Assembly: GCA_021817755.1 (NCBI GenBank)
Contig: JAKAGC010000341.1
Span: 1 to 5,390, forward strand
Source: Acidobacteriota bacterium
GTDB lineage: Bacteria; Acidobacteriota; Aminicenantia; UBA2199
DNA length: 5,390 bases
Reading direction: 5' to 3'
In this document: one piece after another, positions 1-5,390 of the stretch
Numbering within the stretch: position 1 is the stretch's first letter
How the letters are laid out: every line of letters begins with the position of its first letter
Notes under the pieces: generated by a model
The model's input: the letters and a program-made list of their open reading frames with translations, nothing else
Told to the model about the DNA's origin: nothing
Database searches by the model: none
Made by a program: the position numbers and the translations under genes

Positions 1-77
1 CCAAATACGAAATTTCCTGTGCTGGTGGGTGTGTCACAGATACCTGTACTCTTAGTGGAGTACCGTGTTGTCTTTAG
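1..77 (+). CDS. Possible C-terminal tail of an upstream Cys-rich protein (partial)
   Basis: The frame starting at base 3 is open from the window edge to a TAG at 75-77 and reads as a short Cys-rich tail (ISCAGG, then VTDTCTL, then GVPCCL) with five cysteines in about 24 codons. Codon use is mixed, like the large gene further right, and a strong terminator lies about 120 bases downstream, as expected after a gene end. Against it, only 24 codons are visible, and the frame starting at base 1 is also open up to a TAG at 79-81, so the coding frame cannot be proven. I do not recognise the family. The cysteines would suit a secreted, disulfide-bonded protein, but that is inference. Confidence 0.3.
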   Translation, partial: KYEISCAGGCVTDTCTLSGVPCCL

Positions 78-194
78 ATAGTAGGAATCGGTTTCCTGGT
101 TTTCCGGTAAATTAGTCTCTTAGGTGTTTTTCGTCCATCGAAGAGAAACGGAAATGTTTTATATGATTGTTTAGCATTCTAAAAACCAAGGCGC

Positions 195-241
195 GGTCCC
201 GGTCTACAGAGGTTTCGAGACCGGGACCTTTTCACATTTTT
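195..241 (+). terminator. Strong intrinsic terminator between the upstream gene and the ATPase cassette
   Basis: GGTCCCGGTCT (195-205) pairs perfectly with AGACCGGGACC (218-228), giving an 11-bp GC-rich stem with a 12-base loop. It is followed directly by TTTT and a further T-rich stretch (237-247). An A-run upstream (181-185) would act as a U-run on the other strand, so the hairpin may work in both directions. It isolates the ATPase cassette from upstream transcription. Confidence 0.8.
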
Positions 242-291
242 CTGTTTTAGTTTCTCTAAGGCGGCATCATAATAATGGAGAGATATTGTAT

Positions 292-320
292 TTGACTTCG
301 ATGGTTTTTTCAGATAAAAT
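292..320 (+). promoter_or_regulatory. Sigma70-like promoter of the ATPase/nuclease pair
   Basis: TTGACT (292-297) and TAAAAT (315-320) are separated by 17 bases, close to the sigma70 consensus and optimal in spacing. Transcription would start near 327, leaving a leader of about 36 bases before the ATPase ATG. The -10 box falls inside the left arm of an inverted repeat, so access of polymerase could be controlled there. Confidence 0.6.
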
Positions 321-336
321 GGATAAGATTTTATCT
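312..336. promoter_or_regulatory. 9-bp inverted repeat over the -10 box: candidate operator
   Basis: AGATAAAAT (312-320) and ATTTTATCT (328-336) are perfect inverted copies around a 7-base spacer. The left arm contains the -10 hexamer and the right arm covers the expected transcript start, a usual position for a repressor site. The arms are AT-only except for one G/C each, so in RNA this would be a weak hairpin without a U-run, which argues against a terminator. No regulator gene lies next to it in this window. The site could serve a distant repressor, autoregulation by one of the two products, or be chance in AT-rich DNA. Confidence 0.4.
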
Positions 337-362
337 CATAAAACATCGCTAAGGAAAGTGTA

Positions 363-1634
363 ATGAAAGAGAAAATTGTCATTAAACGGTTTTCGGTTTT
401 GGAAGATATCGAGATCGATATTAACAAGATCAACATTTTAATAGGAGAGCAAGCCACAGGCAAGAGTCTGATCGCAAAGCTGGTTTATTTCTTCAAATCG
501 GAATTAGTAAATTCTGTTTGGTTTTCGATTTATTCGAAGTATTCTAATGATGATTTGCATGACCAAATTAAAGGTCGTTTTAATTTGCTATTTCCGGATT
601 ATATTTTAAAGGCAAAAGGTTTCGAAGTCAAATATGCTTACGGTGAAAGAGTTGTAACGATTTCAAATCAACCCGGGAAAACCTTCAAATCTATATTAAT
701 CGATTTTAATGAAGAATTATTAAAACAAATCAAAGCATTATTCGTGTTTTATAATACTCAAATCGATAAAATAGATGTCTCAGATTTGACGAGAAAACAA
801 GTTATAACAGATCGAATTTTAGATGAATTACGCAATCTTTTTTTTGGAGAGATAACTTATTCTTATTTTATCCCTGAAAGTAGGACATTTTTTCACAAAA
901 TTGAGAGGAATGTATCTTTACTTATGACCCAAAACGTAGGATTTACAGATAATTTATTGGGACGATTCGGTCAGTTTTTTAATGATATTAAGTTCAGATA
1001 TTCAGCCACTATAAATGGAATTGATCCTATAATATTTAAAGAGTGTGAGGATATTCTTGGGGGAAATTATGAATTTGATGGGCTGGATGATTGGATAAAA
1101 ACAGGGAATGATCAGAAAGTCAAATTGATGAATGCATCATCAGGTCAACAGGAAGTATTTCCTCTCCTACTTTCATTGCAAGAGATATCCACCTACTTAT
1201 ATAAAAATTATATTTTTATAGAGGAACCGGAAACACATCTATTTCCTCAAACACAGTGCAAAGTAGTAGATATCCTTGCGCTTGTTTATAATGAATTGAA
1301 ACGAAAATCCGTTTTTTTTATTACGACTCACAGCCCCTATATCCTTACTGCGTTTAATAATTTAATCCAGGCTCATAACACAGAAATGGATATTCGTCAT
1401 TCCCAGAAAGATGATAAAATTAAAGAAAATAAACTAAACGATCTTAAAAAAATTGTAATCTCTGAAAAACGTATACCTTTTGAAGACGTTTCGATTTATA
1501 TGATAGGGAAAGGAGAATGCCGTGATATTCGTAATTTGGAAAACAAACTCATCGATGTCAATATTATTGATGAAGTATCAAATCAAACTGCTTCGGTTTT
1601 TGATGAATTGATGAATTTATCTTACGGAGATTAA
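363..1634 (+). CDS. OLD/AAA_15-like ABC-type ATPase, no TOPRIM domain; probable sensor/motor of a defence pair
   Basis: The 423-aa protein has the ordered motifs of the SMC/ABC-like ATPases seen in OLD-family and related anti-phage proteins. The N-terminal strand is MKEKIVIKRFSVLEDIEI. Walker A is GEQATGKS (28-35), and an IPESR segment (170-174) lies ahead of the catalytic half. An ABC-signature-like NASSGQQE is at 257-264, Walker B YIFIEEPE at 283-290 (E287 and E288 as Mg and catalytic acids), and the switch histidine is in TTHSPY (321-326, H323). Residues 36-250 are a helical/coiled insertion. Only about 100 residues follow H323, too short for the TOPRIM nuclease of full OLD proteins, so nuclease activity must come from elsewhere. 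The start is fixed by AAGGA at 351-355 and an in-frame TAA at 339-341 that rules out longer versions. The downstream nuclease-like gene starts 6 bases after the stop. The gene is clearly AT-rich. The ATPase call is firm; a defence role is inferred from the pairing. Confidence 0.88.
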   Translation: MKEKIVIKRFSVLEDIEIDINKINILIGEQATGKSLIAKLVYFFKSELVNSVWFSIYSKYSNDDLHDQIKGRFNLLFPDYILKAKGFEVKYAYGERVVTISNQPGKTFKSILIDFNEELLKQIKALFVFYNTQIDKIDVSDLTRKQVITDRILDELRNLFFGEITYSYFIPESRTFFHKIERNVSLLMTQNVGFTDNLLGRFGQFFNDIKFRYSATINGIDPIIFKECEDILGGNYEFDGLDDWIKTGNDQKVKLMNASSGQQEVFPLLLSLQEISTYLYKNYIFIEEPETHLFPQTQCKVVDILALVYNELKRKSVFFITTHSPYILTAFNNLIQAHNTEMDIRHSQKDDKIKENKLNDLKKIVISEKRIPFEDVSIYMIGKGECRDIRNLENKLIDVNIIDEVSNQTASVFDELMNLSYGD

Positions 1635-1640
1635 CCCTAT

Positions 1641-2084
1641 ATGCCCGCTATCCATTTCAATGAATGTGGAAACTTCCGAGATGATTCGCAAATAGTTGTA
1701 AAGGAAAATAGACGAGAATTTCGTATTGTTAATAATAATCATAAAAAATTATTAGAAGTAAAAGTCGATGGATGCCTTATTAATATTGAAGGGAAAAGAT
1801 GCGACTGGTTATTGATCGAAATAGATAATAACCATGCTCATTTTATCGAATTAAAGGGATGTGAAATAAAGGAAGCTTTTAAACAATTGGAAAACACTAT
1901 CCGGATTATCTCAGACCCGAACAATGGATATATTGAGAATGAATTTATGAAGAAATGGGCGTATGTGGTTTGCAGCCGTAGTCCAATGAATTCTACTGAA
2001 ATTCAGAATCAAAAGATAAACTTCAAAAAAAAATTAAAGGCTGTGTTAGTTGTTCATGAAACTAAATATACTGTGAATATGTGA
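1641..2084 (+). CDS. Small PD-(D/E)XK nuclease-like partner of the ATPase
   Basis: This 147-aa protein has the core of the PD-(D/E)XK fold. An acidic residue sits at the start of a hydrophobic strand (GKRCDWLLIEI, D55), then 14 residues, then HFIELKG with E70-x-K72. A helix with Q82 follows (EAFKQLENTI), the position often occupied by a conserved Gln/Lys in this superfamily. The C-terminal part includes a hydrophobic strand, WAYVVCSRSP, and a basic stretch near K129-K131. It has no signal peptide or membrane segment, so it is cytosolic. It begins 6 bases after the ATPase stop, with GGAG at 1626-1629 inside the end of the ATPase gene, so the two are co-transcribed and probably translationally coupled. 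Inference: it cleaves DNA or another nucleic acid when the ATPase is triggered. The motif assignment is by eye; a non-catalytic binding partner is the alternative. I know no gene name for it. Confidence 0.65.
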   Translation: MPAIHFNECGNFRDDSQIVVKENRREFRIVNNNHKKLLEVKVDGCLINIEGKRCDWLLIEIDNNHAHFIELKGCEIKEAFKQLENTIRIISDPNNGYIENEFMKKWAYVVCSRSPMNSTEIQNQKINFKKKLKAVLVVHETKYTVNM

Positions 2085-2110
2085 ATCTTTTAGATTATAC
2101 ACATTTTTTT
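2081..2110 (+). terminator. Weak intrinsic terminator candidate after the nuclease gene
   Basis: GTG-AATCT (2081-2088) can pair with AGATT-CAC (2092-2102, with a 3-base bulge ATA) around a TTT loop, followed by seven Ts at 2104-2110. The stem overlaps the stop codon and is AT-rich, so it is much weaker than the hairpin at 195-228. Its position right at the end of the two-gene unit is its main support. Confidence 0.35.
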
Positions 2111-2236
2111 CTTCCGAATTAAAATACTCTAATAATCCCTTCATCGATATATCTATCTTATTAATTTTGAGAGATATGTTTAATTCCCACTTCGATCTCC
2201 ATTTTTTAACTTTGTGAAAAATTAACAGAAAAGAGG

Positions 2237-2265
2237 TTGAAGAATTAATAAAAAAAAGGTAAAAT
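2237..2265 (+). promoter_or_regulatory. Sigma70-like promoter of the secreted hydrolase gene
   Basis: TTGAAG (2237-2242) and TAAAAT (2260-2265) are 17 bases apart, with the same -10 hexamer as the promoter at 292-320. The spacer contains a run of eight As (2250-2257). Transcription would begin near 2272, giving a leader of roughly 80 bases. The rest of the 2085-2349 gap is AT-rich and holds no convincing gene. Confidence 0.5.
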
Positions 2266-2337
2266 ATTTCGGGTATTAAATGTAACCGAATCGATAGCCT
2301 GTATTCAAAGTAATTTCAATAAATGATGGCTTTTTTG

Positions 2338-2344
2338 AAGGAGG
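2338..2344 (+). promoter_or_regulatory. Strong Shine-Dalgarno site that decides the start of the hydrolase gene
   Basis: AAGGAGG ends 5 bases before the ATG at 2350. In-frame ATGs also occur at 2323 and 2326, just after an in-frame TAA at 2320-2322, but neither has a ribosome site in front. Starting at 2350 also puts the basic, hydrophobic signal peptide right at the N-terminus. Confidence 0.85.
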
Positions 2345-2349
2345 AAAAA

Positions 2350-5300
2350 ATGCGTCAAATAAATCTCAAGAGAATCATTCCTGCGCTTTTCTTAGGAATG
2401 ATATTGTTAATTATGCCTTATGTGCTGGTATCTCAAACCCAGCAGTATCTACAGATTCATTACATCAATGTAGAACAAGGTCAAAGTACATTAATCATAG
2501 GGCCAAATGGTACCATCATTCTGTATGATGGAGGGAATGAATTTAAAGGAACAAACGAAGTGGTTCCTTATCTGCAAAGCATTGGTATTACTACCAATCG
2601 TACACTGGATTATATCATCGCTTCACATCGCGATACCGATCATTATATGGGACTGACGGAAGTTATGAATTACGGATACGATGCGCTGCATGTTTATGAT
2701 AACGGCAGCGATAAATATAATGATATTTTCCAATTATTCTTAAATGCCGCTACTCAAACCACAGCAGGTAGTGTGGTTCCGATTCAATTGGGACAGGTAA
2801 TCGACCTGGGAAATGGAGCCACTGCAACTTGTGTGGCTGTAAATGGTTCAGTTATAGGTACTGGTGCTATTCCAAATGGACAGGATAATGAAAATGACCG
2901 TGCAGTTGTATTACTTGTTAAATATGGAAATTTTGAATACCTGGTAACAGGTGACCTTGGTGGAGGTTCGGATGAAACGACCTGCACGGGAAGGAGCACT
3001 AGCCAGGTGAATATTGAAACGCCGCTAGTCAAGGCCATTATGCCGGCAGGGGTCAATCCATTATTGTCCTTATATGGCGTTGAAGTAGCGCATGTGGGTC
3101 ATCATGGAAGCGAAAGCAGTACCAATACGGATTATATGAATGTATTATCTCCCACTCTCGCATGTATTTCCGTTGGAGCAGGGCAGGGAACAGATTGGTT
3201 TCATCCTCGTATCGATGTCGTGGATCACGTTCTTCTGGCTGGGGTATCTTGTATTACTGCTCCACCTGCGCTTGTATTGCAAACAGAAGAAGGGAGCCCT
3301 ACCGGTGAAAAAACCAGCTATTCCGGATATTGCGTGGGCGATTTTGTCATTCAAACCGATGGTGTTAGTACTTATACTGTAACAGCCGATGGCGCCGTTT
3401 CACAGGGTCCGGATGAACGAGTCGCAGCAGGACTTCCCCGCACATTCTATTTCGATGAAGTAACTGCAATCGATACTGCACCTGTATTATACGATATTCA
3501 TGATGCCAATATCACTCGTACTACGGCTGATATTATGTGGTCGACCAACGAATTGGCAACAAGCGTTGTTCGATATGGTACCACTTCAGGAACTTATCCG
3601 TATACCGCAAGCAGTGCAACATTGGTTCTGAATCACACTGTCTCTTTATCAGGACTCACACAGTTTTTGACTTACTATTATGTGGTTGAAAGCACAGATG
3701 CCACCAACCATACCACGGTTTCTACCGAACGTTCGTTCCAGGCAGTTAATACGTCGGATATAAAAGTGGTATTTAGCGAGTTATTTTACGATACACCGGG
3801 AACCGATACGGAAGAAGAATGGATTGAACTCTATAACAATTCGCCCGTGAATATCGATTTAACGGGTTGGAAAATCACGGATAACAACGGTAGCGGTTCT
3901 ACCTATACATTCCCAGCAGGGACAGTAATTCAGTCGGGTACATACCTGACCGTTGCCATAAACAGTGGAGGTTTTCTTGCTCTCTATGGCTATGATGCCG
4001 ATCTGTACGGCAGCATTCCAAGCATGAATAATGACGGAGATGCGTTGGTTTTGAAAAACAAATCCGGAGTTATTATCGATGCAGTCGGATATGAAGGCGG
4101 GAGTACCGCAGGATTACCGACAGGGTGGGGGAGTACGACCCTTCCAAGTGCACCTCTCGGTTCAACCATTGTGCGTACCAGCTCCACAACTGATACGGAT
4201 ACTTATGCCGATTGGTCAGTTGCTGCAAATAACGGATATCCGCAAACTCAATTCATGAATAATTCATCTTATATGAAAGTCGTATTCAGTGAAGTATTCT
4301 ATGATACACCCGGTACGGATTCCGTTGAAGAGTGGATCGAACTCTATAACAATTCGCCGATGGCAGTCGATATCAGCGGTTGGACGATTACGGATAATAA
4401 TGGTACAGGGTCGGTTTATACGATTCCACAGGGAAAAACGATCGCTGCTCATTCCTATTATACCATTGCCATTAACAGCACCGGTTTCTTGAATCTGTAC
4501 GGTTATAATGCGGATCTGTATGGAACCATTCCTTCTCTAAACAATGACGGGGATGCGTTGATTCTTAAAGATTCGACCGGACTCGTAAAAGACGCTGTTG
4601 CCTGGGAAGGCGGAGCATCTGCCGGAGTACCGACAGGATGGGGAAGTACGACATTGCCTTCTGTTCCTACCGGAAGTACAATCGTTAGAACAGATGTCAC
4701 CACGGATTCGGATTTATATACCGATTGGTCCAGTCTTGCTAACAATGGTTACCCTCAGACTCAGAGTTGCGCTTTCCGTATTGTTATATCGGAAGTCTTT
4801 TACGATACGCCGGGAGCAGATTCGGTGGAAGAATGGATCGAGCTTTATAACAATACTCCGGTTACAGTTAATATCGGTGGTTGGAAGATAGTCGATAACA
4901 ATGGAACAGGAACGACATTTACGATTCCTACAGGTAATTCGATTGCTCCCGGCACCTATTTCACAATGGCTGTAGATAGCACTGGATTCACTGCTCTTTA
5001 TAATTATAATGCCGATATTTACGGAGCCATCCCTGCATTGAATAATGATGGGGATTCCTTGCTTCTAAAAGATAGTTATGGCAATATCGTAGATGCCGTT
5101 GCCTGGGAAGGTGGCGGAACCGGTGGCGTACCCACCGGTTGGGGAAGTACCACAACTCCTTCGGCTCCCACAGGAAGTACAATCGTACGTTCCAGCGTGA
5201 CTACGGATACCAATACATATGCCGATTGGACAACTGCTGCAAACAATGGAAATCCTCAGACCCAGACTTCCGGGATCATCAAAGTGGTATTTAGTGAAGT

Positions 5301-5390
5301 ATTCTACGATACACCCGGTACCGATTCAGTGGAAGAATGGATTGAATTGTATAATAATTCGACCTCTACAGTGGATATAAGCGGTTGGAC
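2350..5390 (+). CDS. Large exported ComEC-type metallo-beta-lactamase hydrolase with Fn3-like and tandem lamin-tail domains (3' end beyond window)
   Basis: The frame is open for 1013 codons and leaves the window without a stop. Residues 1 to about 28 are a Sec signal peptide (K7-R8, then a hydrophobic run 9-27) with no lipobox cysteine. Residues about 33-345 resemble the metallo-beta-lactamase domain of ComEC/Rec2: YINVEQGQS at 38-46 (family form DVGQGDS), SHRDTDH with H93, D95, D97 and H98, VTGDLGG with D202, VGHHGS with H251 and H252, and a late FHPR with H285. All the expected metal-ligand positions are filled, so the enzyme is probably active. Residues about 378-464 look like a fibronectin-III/purple-acid-phosphatase N-domain (TTADIMWST, VRYGTT, YYYVVESTD). 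From residue 472 tandem lamin-tail domains follow, with units starting at 472, 643, 810 and 978. Family knowledge: bacterial LTDs are often joined to secreted nucleases and other hydrolases. The role is inferred: an extracellular or surface phosphodiesterase/nuclease displayed on a beta-rich stalk. The substrate is unknown, and any C-terminal sorting signal is outside the window. Confidence 0.85.
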   Translation, partial: MRQINLKRIIPALFLGMILLIMPYVLVSQTQQYLQIHYINVEQGQSTLIIGPNGTIILYDGGNEFKGTNEVVPYLQSIGITTNRTLDYIIASHRDTDHYMGLTEVMNYGYDALHVYDNGSDKYNDIFQLFLNAATQTTAGSVVPIQLGQVIDLGNGATATCVAVNGSVIGTGAIPNGQDNENDRAVVLLVKYGNFEYLVTGDLGGGSDETTCTGRSTSQVNIETPLVKAIMPAGVNPLLSLYGVEVAHVGHHGSESSTNTDYMNVLSPTLACISVGAGQGTDWFHPRIDVVDHVLLAGVSCITAPPALVLQTEEGSPTGEKTSYSGYCVGDFVIQTDGVSTYTVTADGAVSQGPDERVAAGLPRTFYFDEVTAIDTAPVLYDIHDANITRTTADIMWSTNELATSVVRYGTTSGTYPYTASSATLVLNHTVSLSGLTQFLTYYYVVESTDATNHTTVSTERSFQAVNTSDIKVVFSELFYDTPGTDTEEEWIELYNNSPVNIDLTGWKITDNNGSGSTYTFPAGTVIQSGTYLTVAINSGGFLALYGYDADLYGSIPSMNNDGDALVLKNKSGVIIDAVGYEGGSTAGLPTGWGSTTLPSAPLGSTIVRTSSTTDTDTYADWSVAANNGYPQTQFMNNSSYMKVVFSEVFYDTPGTDSVEEWIELYNNSPMAVDISGWTITDNNGTGSVYTIPQGKTIAAHSYYTIAINSTGFLNLYGYNADLYGTIPSLNNDGDALILKDSTGLVKDAVAWEGGASAGVPTGWGSTTLPSVPTGSTIVRTDVTTDSDLYTDWSSLANNGYPQTQSCAFRIVISEVFYDTPGADSVEEWIELYNNTPVTVNIGGWKIVDNNGTGTTFTIPTGNSIAPGTYFTMAVDSTGFTALYNYNADIYGAIPALNNDGDSLLLKDSYGNIVDAVAWEGGGTGGVPTGWGSTTTPSAPTGSTIVRSSVTTDTNTYADWTTAANNGNPQTQTSGIIKVVFSEVFYDTPGTDSVEEWIELYNNSTSTVDISGW
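3763..5390 (+). repeat. Tandem in-frame lamin-tail-domain repeats (three full units, one cut)
   Basis: Units start at 3763, 4276, 4777 and 5281, giving periods of 513, 501 and 504 bases (171, 167 and 168 residues). Each unit starts with a KVVFSE-like strand and shows D-T-P-G, EEWIELYNN, GW near position 35, DNNG, NNDGD, W/Y-EGG, PTGWGSTT, GSTIVR, a DW pair and NNG-PQTQ at the end. These are lamin-tail-type Ig-like beta folds. Unit 3 starts with RIVISE in place of KVVFSE. Units also share exact DNA stretches, for example gaactctataacaattcgcc in units 1 and 2, which points to recent duplication or gene conversion. Unit 4 is cut by the window end. Confidence 0.9.

Noticed and set aside
179..463. 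Minus-strand 94-codon frame covering the terminator, promoter and start of the ATPase gene
   Set aside because: It runs antisense through the GC hairpin and into a gene with clear ATPase motifs, and its product is of low plausibility. It is a shadow frame.
363..1634. ABC transporter ATP-binding subunit as an alternative for the ATPase
   Set aside because: The EEPETHLFP Walker B, SSGQQE signature and large helical insertion after Walker A match OLD/AAA_15-type proteins rather than transporters, and no permease is nearby.
2046..2144. Minus-strand 32-codon frame from an ATG at 2144 (starts MKGLLEYF), with the open frame extending to about 2310
   Set aside because: It overlaps the end of the nuclease gene, has no Shine-Dalgarno site, shows no recognisable motif, and lies in AT-rich DNA where open frames of this length arise by chance.
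2268..2290. Inverted repeat TTCGGGT / AACCGAA near the start of the hydrolase leader
   Set aside because: The stem is short with one G-T pair, and its left arm would lie partly upstream of the expected transcript start, so it is unlikely to form as an RNA structure. I see no riboswitch features.
2784..5182. Several short frames on both strands inside the large hydrolase gene (for example 2784-3056 minus, 4503-4745 minus, 4598-4891 plus)
   Set aside because: All lie within one uninterrupted frame with recognisable MBL and LTD domains. Similar shadows recur at the repeat period because the underlying DNA is repeated.
3763..5390. Regular tandem repetition considered as a CRISPR or other non-coding repeat array
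   Set aside because: The period is about 500 bases, always a multiple of three, and the units translate into a known protein fold. It is a protein-domain repeat.

Overview
The window holds two unrelated plus-strand units and looks bacterial, probably from a Gram-negative or other organism that secretes large proteins. Base composition is uneven. The first two complete genes are AT-rich (positions 541-600 contain 18 G+C of 60). The last gene is balanced (4561-4620 contains 30 of 60). Nothing fixes the taxon. A spirochaete of the Leptospira type or a similar moderately AT-rich lineage would fit, but this is a guess.

Layout: positions 1-77 may be the Cys-rich tail of an upstream gene, followed by about 115 bases in which I see nothing. 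A strong GC-rich terminator hairpin lies at 195-228. A sigma70-like promoter (292-320) follows, with a 9-bp inverted repeat lying over its -10 box. It leads into a two-gene cassette: a 423-aa OLD/AAA_15-like ABC-type ATPase without a TOPRIM domain (363-1634), then, 6 bases later, a 147-aa protein carrying a D-(14)-ExK motif with a following Gln, read as a PD-(D/E)XK nuclease (1641-2084). An ATPase sensor plus a small nuclease partner is the layout of several anti-phage systems such as Septu (ATPase + HNH) and PARIS (ATPase + TOPRIM). This pair matches none of the named systems I know and is the best candidate here for an under-described defence system. Its low G+C, own promoter and possible operator suggest an acquired module.

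After a 265-base AT-rich gap with a weak terminator candidate and a good promoter, a large exported protein begins at 2350 and runs off the right edge (at least 1013 codons, no stop). It has a signal peptide, a ComEC/Rec2-type metallo-beta-lactamase hydrolase domain, one fibronectin-III-like domain, and then tandem lamin-tail domains (LTD) of 167-171 residues: three complete and a fourth cut by the window end. It is probably a cell-surface or extracellular hydrolase, conceivably a nuclease, carried on an LTD array. There is no sign that it works with the ATPase/nuclease pair.
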